Below are positions 19,372 through 31,358 of a stretch of 64,000 nt of DNA, piece after piece. The notes under the pieces are model-generated. The model was given only the letters and a program-made list of their open reading frames with translations, had not been told where the DNA came from and ran no database searches. The stretch's first letter is position 1. Every line of letters starts with the position of its first letter. Source of the stretch: Microbacterium sp. Root166 (GTDB lineage: Bacteria > Actinomycetota > Actinomycetes > Actinomycetales > Microbacteriaceae); assembly GCF_001427145.1 (NCBI RefSeq), contig NZ_LMGL01000004.1, positions 1-64,000 of the forward strand. Reading direction: 5' to 3'. A program made the position numbers and the translations under genes.

Positions 19372-20262
19372 CTAGATGGCGAAGATGTGCGCCAGCGTAG
19401 ATTGTAGACCGGAGCCCGTTCCGTGCCTGATCACGCCCGGAAGCTCGGATACGCCGTGCAGGCGCGACATGGCGCGCAGACGGGCCGTCGAGGCGGTGCG
19501 CCGCCAACCCTTGGCGTGCGCGAGCACGCGAGCCTGCGCATAGTACGTGCGCTCGTCGCGGAACCGGCGGCCGTCCAGGAGCGTCTTCTGTGACGCGCTG
19601 CCCCCGTGCCGACGATAGGAGAAGGCGACCGTCGGGTTGTAGGCCAGTGTGCCCTCCTCGAATGCGATGTCCATGAGGAGGGCGAGGTCCTGGATGATGG
19701 GCAGGCCCTCCCGGAAGTCGATGCGCTTGAGGGTCTCCGTGCGGAACGCCAGCGAGGGCCAGTACAGCCAATCGCCGCGGATGAGACTTGTCGCCATGCG
19801 CTCGCCGGTGAGGACGGCGATCCCCGCTCCACGACGGGGTGCCAGGAGGCCCTGCTTCACTCGGTCGACGAGCGGCAGCACCTCGACGCCGTGCTCGTCG
19901 ATGACGACAACACCGGGCTGGATCACGTCCGCGTGCGGGACGGCTGCGATCGTGCGGTTGATGACGTCGAGATAATTCGGGTGAAGCAGATCGTCGCAGC
20001 CGAGGATGACGATGTGATCGGTGGTCGCTCGCCGGATCGCCTCCCGGTAGTTCTCGGTGATGCCCAGGTTCACCTCGTTGCGGACGTACCTGATGCGGTC
20101 ATCGCCCAGGTCGGCGAAGTACGCGGGAACCGTCTCGTCCGGATAGCAGTCATCGATGACTGTCAGCACCCAGTCGGGGTCACGCTGTGTCCGCACCGAT
20201 TCGACGGTTGCGTAGAGGAGTCCGGGGTCTCCCCAGAAGGGTACGAAGATCTCGACTGTCAT
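19372..20262 (-). CDS. Family 2 glycosyltransferase
   Basis: The 296-residue protein has a GT-A fold: VEIFVPFWGDPGLL, VIDDCYPDET, NLGITENYREA and LGCDDLLHPNYLD (acidic motif). A central segment (LIRGDWLYWPSLAFR, PIIQDLALLMDI) is likely the acceptor side. No membrane spans. It probably adds one residue in a lipid-linked repeat; the sugar is unknown. A TAGGCT box 9 bases before the ATG suggests its own leaderless promoter. The epimerase operon follows 50 bases later and could be co-transcribed. Confidence 0.85.
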   Translation of the reverse strand: MTVEIFVPFWGDPGLLYATVESVRTQRDPDWVLTVIDDCYPDETVPAYFADLGDDRIRYVRNEVNLGITENYREAIRRATTDHIVILGCDDLLHPNYLDVINRTIAAVPHADVIQPGVVVIDEHGVEVLPLVDRVKQGLLAPRRGAGIAVLTGERMATSLIRGDWLYWPSLAFRTETLKRIDFREGLPIIQDLALLMDIAFEEGTLAYNPTVAFSYRRHGGSASQKTLLDGRRFRDERTYYAQARVLAHAKGWRRTASTARLRAMSRLHGVSELPGVIRHGTGSGLQSTLAHIFAI

Positions 20263-20271
20263 AACGGCTCG

Positions 20272-20277
20272 AGCCTA
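20272..20277 (-). promoter_or_regulatory. -10 box predicting a leaderless mRNA (GT2 at 19372-20262)
   Basis: On the minus strand TAGGCT ends 9 bases before the ATG at 20262, with no ribosome binding site between. Confidence 0.42.
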
Positions 20278-20342
20278 GGAGATCTGGCTGGGAGCGCGCC
20301 TCGCCGGGTCGAGTCCCGCAGGGTCCGCTCGGCCGACGGCGA

Positions 20343-23458
<3,116 letters not shown>

Positions 23459-23485
23459 GTCGCGGGAACACTGCGGTTCGGACTC

Positions 23486-23491
23486 TAGACT
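23486..23491 (+). promoter_or_regulatory. -10 box predicting a leaderless mRNA (second wzm)
   Basis: TAGACT ends 7 bases before the GTG at 23499 in the 40-base gap after the membrane protein gene. The exporter pair may therefore also be transcribed on its own. Confidence 0.42.
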
Positions 23492-23498
23492 CGACATC

Positions 23499-24290
23499 GT
23501 GACCACAGCCACCGTCGGCGCTCCCGGTTCGCCGCGGCGCTACTTCCACTCGCTGTGGCTCCTCTCCGCGCGCGATCTGCGGGTCCGCTATGCCACTAGT
23601 GCCCTCGGGTACCTCTGGTCGGTCCTCGATCCGCTGGTGATGAGCGCGATCTACTGGTTCGTCTTCACGGTGATCTTCGGCCGAGGCGTCGGCGAGGAGC
23701 CGTACATCGTGTTCCTCATCACGGCCCTCCTGCCCTGGGTGTGGTTCAACGCGGCGGTCAGCGACTTCACGAAGGCCTTCAGCAAGGATGCGCGCCTCGT
23801 GCGCTCCACAGCCATCCCGCGTTCGATCTGGGTCAACCGCATCGTGCTGAGCAAGGGCATCGAGTTCCTGTGCTCGCTGCCGGTGCTGGCGCTGTTCGCC
23901 ATCGTGTCGGGAGCGACGGTGGGCTGGGGCATCCTGTGGGTGCCCGTGGCCGTGCTCATCCAGACCATGCTGCTGGTTGGCCTCGGAATGCTGGTCGCAC
24001 CCCTGTGCGTCATGTGGGGCGATCTGGAGCGGACGACGCGGCTCATCCTGCGCGCGCTGTTCTATGCCTCGCCGATCATCTACGGCGTCTCCGATCTGCC
24101 GGGCGTGTTCCGCGAGCTTGCGGCGTTCAACCCCCTCTCGGGGATCTTCACGCTCTACCGCGTGGGGTTCTTCCCCGACCAGTGGGACACCTTCGCGGTC
24201 GTGATGAGCGTCGTCATCAGCGCGGCCTTCCTCGTGGTCGGAATCGCCGTGTTCCGTCGCCTCGAGCGACCGATGCTGAAGGAGCTGTGA
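23499..24290 (+). CDS. ABC glycan exporter permease, galactan type (second Wzm)
   Basis: The 263-residue ABC-2 permease has an N-terminal amphipathic part (SARDLRVRYATSALGYLW) and about six spans, including YWFVFTVIFGRG and LLPWVWFNAAVSDF, and ends with RRLERPMLKEL. It is shorter than the first Wzm in the window. Paired with the short ATPase that follows and with glf and a GlfT1-like gene, it resembles the mycobacterial galactan exporter Rv3783-Rv3781. The start is GTG at 23499, preceded by a -10-like box rather than a ribosome binding site. Confidence 0.9.
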   Translation: MTTATVGAPGSPRRYFHSLWLLSARDLRVRYATSALGYLWSVLDPLVMSAIYWFVFTVIFGRGVGEEPYIVFLITALLPWVWFNAAVSDFTKAFSKDARLVRSTAIPRSIWVNRIVLSKGIEFLCSLPVLALFAIVSGATVGWGILWVPVAVLIQTMLLVGLGMLVAPLCVMWGDLERTTRLILRALFYASPIIYGVSDLPGVFRELAAFNPLSGIFTLYRVGFFPDQWDTFAVVMSVVISAAFLVVGIAVFRRLERPMLKEL

Positions 24291-25033
24291 TGTCGTCCCC
24301 TCTGGCGATCGAGGTGAAGGACCTCGGCGTCCGCTTCCGCCGCAACCGGCGCGGGCGACGCAGCATCAAGGATCTCTTCTCGGACTCGTCGCGCCGTTCG
24401 CGTCCCGACGAGTTCTGGGCGCTCCGCGACGTCAGCTTCGACGTCCAGCCCGGCGAGTCGATCGGAGTCGTCGGACGCAACGGTCAGGGCAAGTCGACGC
24501 TCCTGAAGCTCGTCGCCGGCGTGCTGCTCCCCGACGAGGGCAGCGTCGACGTGCACGGAGGCGTCGCGCCGCTCATCGAGATCACCGGCGGCTTCGTGGG
24601 CGACCTCAGCGTGCGGGAGAACGTGCGCCTCACTTCAGGACTGCACGGGATGCCGCGGGCCGAGGTGTCGCGCCGGTTCGACGGGATCATCGACTTCGCC
24701 GAGCTCCACGACTTCGTGGACACGCCCTACAAGCACCTCAGCAACGGCATGAAGGTCCGGCTCGCGTTCTCGGTGGTGTCGCAGCTAGAAGAGCCCATCC
24801 TGCTCGTGGACGAAGTGCTCGCTGTCGGCGACAAGGCGTTCCGCGAGAAGTGCTACCGGCGCATCGACGAGCTGCTCGCCGACGGTCGAACGCTGTTCTT
24901 CGTCAGTCACAGCGAACGAGACCTGCGTCGTTTCTGCACCCGAGGTCTCTACCTCGACAAGCATCGCCTCGCGATGGACGCCCCGATCTGCGACGTGCTC
25001 GATCGCTACAACGCGGACTATCCCGCGGCCTGA
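24290..25033 (+). CDS. ABC glycan exporter ATPase, short form (second Wzt)
   Basis: The 247-residue ATPase contains GRNGQGKST (Walker A), HLSNGMKVRLAFSVV (signature), ILLVDEVLAVGDKAFREK (Walker B) and SHSERD (switch His). It stops right after the ATPase core, so it lacks the C-terminal cargo-binding domain of the other Wzt in this window. Short forms are typical of exporters that do not read a modified chain end, such as the mycobacterial galactan exporter. The ATG overlaps the permease stop (TGATG) with GGAG upstream. Its last 16 bases overlap the converging GlfT1-like gene. Confidence 0.93.
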   Translation: MSSPLAIEVKDLGVRFRRNRRGRRSIKDLFSDSSRRSRPDEFWALRDVSFDVQPGESIGVVGRNGQGKSTLLKLVAGVLLPDEGSVDVHGGVAPLIEITGGFVGDLSVRENVRLTSGLHGMPRAEVSRRFDGIIDFAELHDFVDTPYKHLSNGMKVRLAFSVVSQLEEPILLVDEVLAVGDKAFREKCYRRIDELLADGRTLFFVSHSERDLRRFCTRGLYLDKHRLAMDAPICDVLDRYNADYPAA

Positions 25034-26058
25034 TCCTCGTTCGCGGGCGCCTCGGCCGGAGTCGGAGCAGCAGAGGCCTCGAGTGGCGGCATCGGCGTCC
25101 ACGACGAATCGCGCGCGATCCGGCGGCCGTCGCGCAGCCCGCGGAACAGGTTCGAGGTGCCGCGGACGGTGCGCTCGACGAACACCAGGCGCACGAGCTC
25201 CTTGACGAAGGTCAGGGCGGTGCCCGTCGCGAAGCGCAGCGGCTTGTACACGCCCTGCGCACGGTAGTAGTGCTTGATGTATGCGCGGTTGCGCATGATG
25301 TAGTACCGGTAGGCGTTGCTCGACGCGTTCATGTGGCGGACGCCCATGTCCCACTGCTTGATCTCGCGAGTGCGGCGCAGCACGAACTCGTTCACGATCA
25401 CCGAGGCGGTCCGGCGCGATGCGAGCCAGCCGTAGGTCTGGTCGTCCCAGTAGATGAAGAAGCGCGGGTCCGGCAGGCCGATCTGGCGGACGATGTCGCG
25501 ATGGATGAACATGCCCTCGAAGCATCCGGAATTCATCGGGCGGTAGCCCGACTCGTCGAAGCTCGCAGGAGCGAACGGGATCGGGATGCCGAGGGCCTCG
25601 GCCACCTTGTACTGCCAGTAGAACTCGCTGCCGTCGTAGTCGTACCGGCGCCCCTGGATGCTCTTGAACCGCGGCGCCCACTTGCCCATCTTGGCGAGAC
25701 CGTCGGGCAGCACCTCGACGTCGTCGTCCATGAGCCAGATCCACTCGGAGCCCAGCTCGTAGGCGACCCGCATGCCCTCGCTGAAGCCGCCGGAGCCGCC
25801 GGTGTTGGTCTCCATGCGGCGGTAGACGAGCTCGGTGCCGAGGCGCTCGCGGAACGACGCGACGAGTTCGGTGGTGTCATCGGTCGACGCGTTGTCGACG
25901 ATCACGACGTGGCCCGGCTTCGGGTCCATCTCCGTGATGCTCGTGAGCAGGCGCGTCAGCAGGCCGGAGCGGTTGTAGGTGACGATCGCGATCGTCGCGG
26001 ACGCCGGCTCGAAGGGCTGGGCGGTGGTCGTCACGGCGCTCTCGGAAGTCACAGTCAT
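25018..26058 (-). CDS. GlfT1-like galactofuranosyltransferase
   Basis: The 346-residue GT2 protein shows IAIVTYNRSG near residue 25, VDNASTDDT, NTGGSGGFSEGM, the DDD metal motif in WIWLMDDDVEVLP, NSGCFEGMF and FIYWDDQTYGWL. The order and the WDDQ block are those of mycobacterial GlfT1 (Rv3782) and relatives, which add the first galactofuranose residues to a lipid-linked primer. The neighbouring glf and galactan-type ABC exporter support that. Donor and acceptor remain inferred. The C-terminal 40 residues are Ala/Pro-rich. ATG at 26058 with a TAGGAT box 9 bases ahead predicts a leaderless mRNA. Confidence 0.82.
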   Translation of the reverse strand: MTVTSESAVTTTAQPFEPASATIAIVTYNRSGLLTRLLTSITEMDPKPGHVVIVDNASTDDTTELVASFRERLGTELVYRRMETNTGGSGGFSEGMRVAYELGSEWIWLMDDDVEVLPDGLAKMGKWAPRFKSIQGRRYDYDGSEFYWQYKVAEALGIPIPFAPASFDESGYRPMNSGCFEGMFIHRDIVRQIGLPDPRFFIYWDDQTYGWLASRRTASVIVNEFVLRRTREIKQWDMGVRHMNASSNAYRYYIMRNRAYIKHYYRAQGVYKPLRFATGTALTFVKELVRLVFVERTVRGTSNLFRGLRDGRRIARDSSWTPMPPLEASAAPTPAEAPANEDQAAG

Positions 26059-26067
26059 GGCTCGAGG

Positions 26068-26073
26068 ATCCTA
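26068..26073 (-). promoter_or_regulatory. -10 box predicting a leaderless mRNA (GlfT1-like gene)
   Basis: On the minus strand TAGGAT ends 9 bases before the ATG at 26058. Confidence 0.42.
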
Positions 26074-26109
26074 CCTTGCTCAGGTCGACGGATCCTGGAC
26101 GCTGCTCGA

Positions 26110-27237
26110 CTACGCGTCCGCCCCCGAGATAGGGGGACCCAGCGGAACGGATGCATACCTGCCGCGGCGTGCGTCGGCCACCCGTTCGCGCACCCAGCGG
26201 TAGACCTTCACGATGATGAAGGTGCCGATCACGACGTAGGTCACGTTCAGCACGTAGCCCATGAGACCGGACGCCCACTCGTCGAAGAGCCGAGTCGTCC
26301 CCGTGAACAGGTAGCTCTTCGCGACGAGGCTGTGGAGGCCGAACATCAGCAGGCTGTATTCGCCGACGTACGCCAGAAACGAACTGGACTCGATGTCGCG
26401 GGCGATCCTCAGATAGACGATGAAGCTGGCGACAGCGCCAGGGAAGTACCAGAGAGTCCCGACTCCGGCGACGTTGCCCGGGAACTGCCACGCCAGGATG
26501 ATCGACACACCGAACAGGCCGACGAGCGCGAGCCAGGGGATGCGGCCGACCGGAACCCAGCGACGCAGGAGGAAGCCGAAGCCCATGAAGGCCAGCGCCA
26601 CCGGGAGGACGTTGATCGCGAGTATCGGTCTGCCGGGCAGCATGCTCTGAAACGGCAGCGCCGACAGTGCGATGATCACGATCAGCGGCACATAGATGCG
26701 CATGTCGCGGACGCGTTGCAGAACCCAGAATACGAGCGTCGAGATGAAGAAGATCGGTAGGAACCACAGTGCGAAGTTGAAGGTCGGGACGGAGTTCAGC
26801 CACTCGCTCGAGAACAGGAGCGCCTTCACCGAATCGACGAAGTCGAACGGGATCACGTACTCCCCGAAGACGTACCTCACAATGAGGTGGCCGTAGAGGA
26901 GTGAGACGCAGAAGAGCACCACGTAGGGCAGGTAGATCTGCCGCGCTTTCACGACCGCGAAGGCGAAGAAGCCCTGGCCGGGCTTGTCCTTCCACAGGTA
27001 CCCGGCGACGATGAAGAACAGCGCGACGTTGAATGAGTAGAGATAGGAGATGAAGGCTCCGCCGACAGCCGAGAGATCGACGTGGCCCATGATGACCACG
27101 ATGATCCCGATGCCCTTGAGTACATCGACGGATCGGTCGCGGGACTTCACGACCGTACTCGACGCGTCGTTTGGTGCCACTCGATCTCCCGTCACGGCCG
27201 CGACGCGGCCCAGAGAGAGTTTAGGGTTCCGGTTCAT
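26110..27237 (-). CDS. Acyltransferase family 3 membrane protein
   Basis: The 375-residue protein has an N-terminal cytoplasmic stretch of about 35 residues, then about ten spans. RDRSVDVLKGIGIIVVIMGH carries the conserved His of acyltransferase-3 proteins in span 1; YSFNVALFFIVAGYLW follows. It is most like the WcaH/OafA-type acyltransferases that modify exported glycans. Its ATG overlaps the stop of the polymerase-like gene upstream (ATGA), so it is the last gene of a three-gene operon and likely decorates that operon's polymer. Confidence 0.88.
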   Translation of the reverse strand: MNRNPKLSLGRVAAVTGDRVAPNDASSTVVKSRDRSVDVLKGIGIIVVIMGHVDLSAVGGAFISYLYSFNVALFFIVAGYLWKDKPGQGFFAFAVVKARQIYLPYVVLFCVSLLYGHLIVRYVFGEYVIPFDFVDSVKALLFSSEWLNSVPTFNFALWFLPIFFISTLVFWVLQRVRDMRIYVPLIVIIALSALPFQSMLPGRPILAINVLPVALAFMGFGFLLRRWVPVGRIPWLALVGLFGVSIILAWQFPGNVAGVGTLWYFPGAVASFIVYLRIARDIESSSFLAYVGEYSLLMFGLHSLVAKSYLFTGTTRLFDEWASGLMGYVLNVTYVVIGTFIIVKVYRWVRERVADARRGRYASVPLGPPISGADA

Positions 27238-28553
27238 CCCCGCAGCACCGGGTCCGAGGGAGGAAGCGCGCCGTCCGCCACGTCGAACCGCTCGCGCCAC
27301 GACCGTGACAGCCCGGCGCGGACGGCGCACAGCACCAGCATCATCCAGCCGACGCCGGTCAGCGTGAAGCTCTCGAACATCGAGTCGATCAGCAGCGCGA
27401 TGAGGATGAGCGGCGTCCACGCGTAGATCACCGAGCGCCGCTCGCTGGCGGCGAGCCACGAGCGCACGAGCGCGATGCCGGCGAGGCTCAAGAAGAGGAT
27501 GAGCCCCACCCACCCGAGCTGCAGCAGCACGTCGAAGTACGCGTTCAGGCCGGTCGCGTGGTCGGTGTCGAGCCGGAAGTTGATGTTGATGAACGGCTGC
27601 TCGCGTGGGCTCCAGACCCCGTACCAGCCCCAGCCCTCGACGGGATGGGAGCGCAGCAGGTCCACCATGAGGTTCCAGAGGTTGACCCGCATCGAGAAGT
27701 CTGTGCCGGCTCCGAGCCAGGCGATGATCGGATGCCGCGCCAGATAGCCGACGATGACGCCGACCACGACGAGTGCCCCGAGTCCCCACTGCAGTGCGAC
27801 GCGGCGCTCGGGCCGAGTGTGCCGCACGAGCGCGAGCGCGCCGACGGCCAGGCCGACGCCGACGGCGAGCACGAGGACCGTGGGGGAGTCGCTGAACGCG
27901 GCGAGGCCGCCTGCGAGCACGACCGACACGAACGACAGCCCCGGGCGCACCGACTGCGTGCGGTACTCGATGAGGAACGTGATCAGCGCCAGGACCGCCA
28001 CGAACCCCAGCATGTTGCGGGTGCCGAAGATGCCCTGCACCGGCCCCAGCTGGGCGAGGTTGCCCTGCACGCCGAGGAACGCGAAGGGGATGTCGAGCAG
28101 CACCCCCGAGAGGACCTCGACGGCCAGCGACACCGCCAGCAGCACGCGCAGCACGTCGCCGAGAGCGCGGGCGGTCTGGAGCGTGTCGCGCACGTGCCCG
28201 ATGACGACCGCGAGGAAGGCCAGCGACGCCATCGTCAGCCAGCTCCAGAACGAGGTCGTCGTATCGGAGCTCCAGAAGATGCTCGCGAACGCCCAGCCGA
28301 CGAACATCACGAGCGTGGTGGGCACGAGCCGCAGGAACGAGATCTCCTCGCGTCGGGCGACCAGGACCCCGGCGCCGATGACGCACAGCCCGACGATGAT
28401 CGAGACGAGGGTGACGCGTCCCGCGACACGCTCGATCGCGTAGGACGCGAACACCGCACCGAGAACGACGAGCGTGTACGCGCGAGCGAAGCCGGCGGAG
28501 GCCAGCAGCGCGCTCAGCCAGCGCGGCTCGATCGGGGCGGGCGCCGAGGTCAC
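27234..28553 (-). CDS. O-antigen ligase/polymerase (Wzy/WaaL) family protein, copy 2
   Basis: The 439-residue protein has about eleven spans and one larger extracytoplasmic loop late in the protein. Family features are IFGTRNMLGFVAVLAL in a middle span and the loop RVNLWNLMVDLLRSHPVEGW followed by GWYGVW. These enzymes polymerise or attach glycan units carried by undecaprenyl diphosphate. The GTG start at 28553 overlaps the stop of the preceding paralogue (GTGA). Sequence alone does not separate polymerase from ligase. Confidence 0.85.
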   Translation of the reverse strand: MTSAPAPIEPRWLSALLASAGFARAYTLVVLGAVFASYAIERVAGRVTLVSIIVGLCVIGAGVLVARREEISFLRLVPTTLVMFVGWAFASIFWSSDTTTSFWSWLTMASLAFLAVVIGHVRDTLQTARALGDVLRVLLAVSLAVEVLSGVLLDIPFAFLGVQGNLAQLGPVQGIFGTRNMLGFVAVLALITFLIEYRTQSVRPGLSFVSVVLAGGLAAFSDSPTVLVLAVGVGLAVGALALVRHTRPERRVALQWGLGALVVVGVIVGYLARHPIIAWLGAGTDFSMRVNLWNLMVDLLRSHPVEGWGWYGVWSPREQPFININFRLDTDHATGLNAYFDVLLQLGWVGLILFLSLAGIALVRSWLAASERRSVIYAWTPLILIALLIDSMFESFTLTGVGWMMLVLCAVRAGLSRSWRERFDVADGALPPSDPVLRG

Positions 28554-29947
28554 GGCATCCGCTTCGCAGGCTCGTCGCGTTCGATGGCGGCGCTCTGCTC
28601 GGCAGGGCCCTCGCCGACGTGCGGGGACTGCTTGATCTTCGCGCCGAGCATGACGACGAACATCCAGCCCCACAGCAGGAGAGGAGAGGACTCGGCCAGG
28701 CCCTGCACGAGCACGATCGCGCCGACGAGCGTCGGCAGCAGGGTCAGCGGCGAGTACGGGCGGTCATCGCGCAGGTCCCAGCGCGGCCGATCGACGGCGA
28801 AGAACCAGGAGCGCCAGACGAAGGCGAGGTAGAGCATGCCGAGCAGGACGACGCCGACGATGCCGAGCTGCATGCGGATGTCGACCCACATGTTGTGCGC
28901 CTGCAGAACGGTCTGGCCGTGGTCGATGATCCAGCCGTCGAACGCGGGTTCCCACGGCGTCCACGGCGTGGCGTAGCCCCACCCGAGCCACGGGCGTTCG
29001 CCCGCGCGCTCGAGCACGTCCTGCCAGATGGACTCGCGCCCGGTGAGGTCCGAGTCCCGACCCAGCGCCGAGAAGATCCGATCGCGCAGCAGCCAGAAGG
29101 CGGCCAGACCGCCGAAGCCCACCACGCCATAGGCGATGTAGTACTTCGTGCGCTCGCCGGGTCCGCGGGTCCGGCGCATCAGCAGCACCGTCGCCAGGAC
29201 GATGAGCACGCCGGCCGCGGCGACGTAGGCGGTCGCCGACGACGCGCGCAGGAAGAGGTAGGCCGACAGACCCATCCACACCCACAGCAGGACGCGCCGC
29301 GGCGCGCCCGCGGCGAAGCGGATCGCGAACACGATGATCGCCAGCAGCGCGACCGGGCCGAGCAGGTTCGAGTTGCCCATGATGCCCTGGATGCGCTCGC
29401 CCGAGAACAGGTTGTCGCGCGACCAGTACTCGATCGGGTCGTCTGCCTTGCCGACGATGAAGCCGGGCAGGATCGGTGCGCCGACGACCACCGACACCCA
29501 CAGCTCGAAGACGAACGAGAGGCCGATGACCCATTTCAGAGCGGATGCCGCGGCCCGCACGAGCTCGCGCCAGGTCAGCACGCCGCCGACGAACAGCGCC
29601 TGGATCGTCGTGATCCACAGCAGCAGGAGCGTGAGCGCGGTGGTCGAGGGCCAGGCCGACCACAGCAGCGAGAGCGTCGCCCAGGCGACGAATCCGACGA
29701 CGAACCAGGGGAGGCGCTGCCAGTAGACGGGCGGCCGGATGACGATCCAGAGGATGACGGAGACGATCCCGCCGCCGATGGCCACGGCCGCGGCGACCGT
29801 CGTCCCGAACGCGTGCACCCAGGCGGTGCCCGACAGGGCGAGGAAGAGCACGAAGATGCACCAGCCGCGCAGCAGCAGATGCCGGGTCCTCTCGCGGACC
29901 GGCGGCGCGGGCGGCGTCGCCGCGGGGTGCTTGGAGTGGACGGCCAT
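28550..29947 (-). CDS. O-antigen ligase/polymerase (Wzy/WaaL) family protein, copy 1
   Basis: The 465-residue membrane protein has about eleven spans and the same two marks as its downstream neighbour: IMGNSNLLGPVALLAI in a span, and the late loop ESIWQDVLERAGERPWLGWG with LQAHNMWVDIRMQLG. The two tandem genes look like an old duplication or a polymerase plus ligase pair. The ATG at 29947 has a TAACCT box 8 bases ahead and no clear ribosome binding site, predicting a leaderless operon mRNA divergent from manA. Confidence 0.86.
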   Translation of the reverse strand: MAVHSKHPAATPPAPPVRERTRHLLLRGWCIFVLFLALSGTAWVHAFGTTVAAAVAIGGGIVSVILWIVIRPPVYWQRLPWFVVGFVAWATLSLLWSAWPSTTALTLLLLWITTIQALFVGGVLTWRELVRAAASALKWVIGLSFVFELWVSVVVGAPILPGFIVGKADDPIEYWSRDNLFSGERIQGIMGNSNLLGPVALLAIIVFAIRFAAGAPRRVLLWVWMGLSAYLFLRASSATAYVAAAGVLIVLATVLLMRRTRGPGERTKYYIAYGVVGFGGLAAFWLLRDRIFSALGRDSDLTGRESIWQDVLERAGERPWLGWGYATPWTPWEPAFDGWIIDHGQTVLQAHNMWVDIRMQLGIVGVVLLGMLYLAFVWRSWFFAVDRPRWDLRDDRPYSPLTLLPTLVGAIVLVQGLAESSPLLLWGWMFVVMLGAKIKQSPHVGEGPAEQSAAIERDEPAKRMP

Positions 29948-29955
29948 CGCTTGAA

Positions 29956-29961
29956 AGGTTA
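29956..29961 (-). promoter_or_regulatory. -10 box predicting a leaderless mRNA (polymerase/ligase operon)
   Basis: On the minus strand TAACCT ends 8 bases before the ATG at 29947. Confidence 0.4.
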
Positions 29962-30016
29962 CTCCCGCGACCCTGCGCGTCCGGTGCGCGCGCCCGGGGT
30001 TCATCGCGGCCCGTTC

Positions 30017-30022
30017 TACGCT
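30017..30022 (+). promoter_or_regulatory. -10 box predicting a leaderless mRNA (manA)
   Basis: TACGCT ends 7 bases before the manA ATG at 30030, with no ribosome binding site. Confidence 0.42.
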
Positions 30023-30029
30023 GGGAACC

Positions 30030-31169
30030 ATGCTCGTGCCTCTCTCGAACGACCCTCGCGACTACGCCTGGGGTTCCGCCACGCTCCTCGCGGAGCTCGA
30101 GGGTCGCAGCCCCTCGGGTCGCGCCGAGGCCGAGGTCTGGTTCGGCGATCACCCGGGCGACCCTGCCGTGACGGCCGACGGGCGCACGCTGGACGCCTGG
30201 CTGGAAGCCGAGGGGCCCATGACCGGTGCCCCCGCGCGACTCCCGTATCTGCTGAAGCTGCTGGCCGCGGCATCCGCTCTCTCCATCCAGGCCCACCCGT
30301 CGAAGGCGCAGGCCGAGACGGGATTCGCTCGCGAAGAGGCGGCGGGCATCGCCCGCGATGCCGCCGAGCGCACCTACCGGGACGACAACCACAAGCCGGA
30401 GCTGCTGGTGGCGATGAGCGAGGAGTTCCGCGCCCTCGCAGGCCTGCGCGACCTCGACGCCACGCGTCGGCTGCTCGAGGAGATCGGCCCCGGTGCGCGT
30501 TCGCTCGCGGAGCGCCTGGAGGGGGAGGATGCGGCACTCGGCGCCGCGATCGGGTGGCTGCTGTCCGAGGACGGCGCCGCCGACGCGCGCGACATCGTGG
30601 CGGCCGCGAGCGCCGCGACCTCGATCGAGTTCGCCGCCGAGCTCGAGATGGCGCGCGGGCTCGAAGCGTCCACCCCCGGCGACCCGGGGATCGTCGTCGC
30701 CCTTCTCATGAACCTCGTGACGCTGCGCCGCGGCGAGGGGCTCTTCGTCCCTGCCGGGGTGCTGCACGCGTACCTCGAAGGGCTCGGGGTCGAGCTGATG
30801 GCCGCCAGCGACAACGTGCTGCGCGGAGGGCTGACGCCCAAGCACATCGACGTCCCCGAGCTGCTGTCGGTGCTGGACGAGACCCCGGGGGCGCCGATGA
30901 TCGTGCAGCCGCGCGAGGTCTCGACGGGCGTCGACCGGTACGACGTACCGGTGCCCGACTTCGCGCTCTTCCGCGCGCGGGCGGGCGCCGCGACGGTGGT
31001 GGCGATCGACGGCCCTGCGATCGCCGTGTCGACCGGGGGAGCCGTCTCGATCGAGGGACGCACGGGGACGACGCGCCTGGCGCCCGGCGGCGCGGTGTTC
31101 GTCACGCCGGACGAGCACGAGATAGCCGTCCGCGGCGACGGCGAGGTCTTCGTCGCCGTGCCCGGCTAG
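30030..31169 (+). CDS. manA: Mannose-6-phosphate isomerase, class I
   Basis: The 379-residue zinc enzyme interconverts fructose-6-phosphate and mannose-6-phosphate, feeding GDP-mannose for the gmd branch and mannosylation. The type I cupin marks are LSIQAHPSKAQAE (zinc ligands Gln and His), DDNHKPELLVAM (zinc Glu and His), VPAGVLHAYLEGLGVELMAASDN and LTPKHIDVPELL. Length fits the family. It precedes a WhiB2-type regulator as in other actinobacteria, though the usual phosphomannomutase gene manB is not nearby. Confidence 0.95.
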   Translation: MLVPLSNDPRDYAWGSATLLAELEGRSPSGRAEAEVWFGDHPGDPAVTADGRTLDAWLEAEGPMTGAPARLPYLLKLLAAASALSIQAHPSKAQAETGFAREEAAGIARDAAERTYRDDNHKPELLVAMSEEFRALAGLRDLDATRRLLEEIGPGARSLAERLEGEDAALGAAIGWLLSEDGAADARDIVAAASAATSIEFAAELEMARGLEASTPGDPGIVVALLMNLVTLRRGEGLFVPAGVLHAYLEGLGVELMAASDNVLRGGLTPKHIDVPELLSVLDETPGAPMIVQPREVSTGVDRYDVPVPDFALFRARAGAATVVAIDGPAIAVSTGGAVSIEGRTGTTRLAPGGAVFVTPDEHEIAVRGDGEVFVAVPG

Positions 31170-31276
31170 CCGCCGATCGCCCGTGAGGAAGTTCTCATCG
31201 GACCGTTACTCTTCGCGCCCCGCCGACGGCGCGTCGCGAAGGTTCAAGACAGAGTTGAGGCTTTACTATCTGCGAC

Positions 31277-31305
31277 TTGACCCCGGCGAACTACAAGGGT
31301 GTAAT
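31277..31305 (+). promoter_or_regulatory. Predicted promoter of the whiB gene
   Basis: TTGACC (31277-31282) and TGTAAT (31300-31305) are separated by exactly 17 bases. The predicted transcript has a leader of about 47 bases with a strong ribosome binding site, GGGGGGAG at 31345-31352, six bases before the ATG. This is the best-formed -35/-10 pair in the window and the 189-base gap holds nothing else I recognise. Confidence 0.6.
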
Positions 31306-31358
31306 TAGGTCCTAACACGCACACCGCGTGCAGGGGGATCACCCGGGGGGAGAACGAG

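Noticed and set aside
26110..28386. A longer acyltransferase reading through the polymerase-like gene
   Set aside because: The upstream part is an out-of-frame shadow; the ATGA overlap at 27234-27237 marks the real start.
31170..31358. A riboswitch or small RNA in the gap before whiB
   Set aside because: The gap is explained by a promoter and a normal ribosome binding site; I see no conserved aptamer-like pairing.
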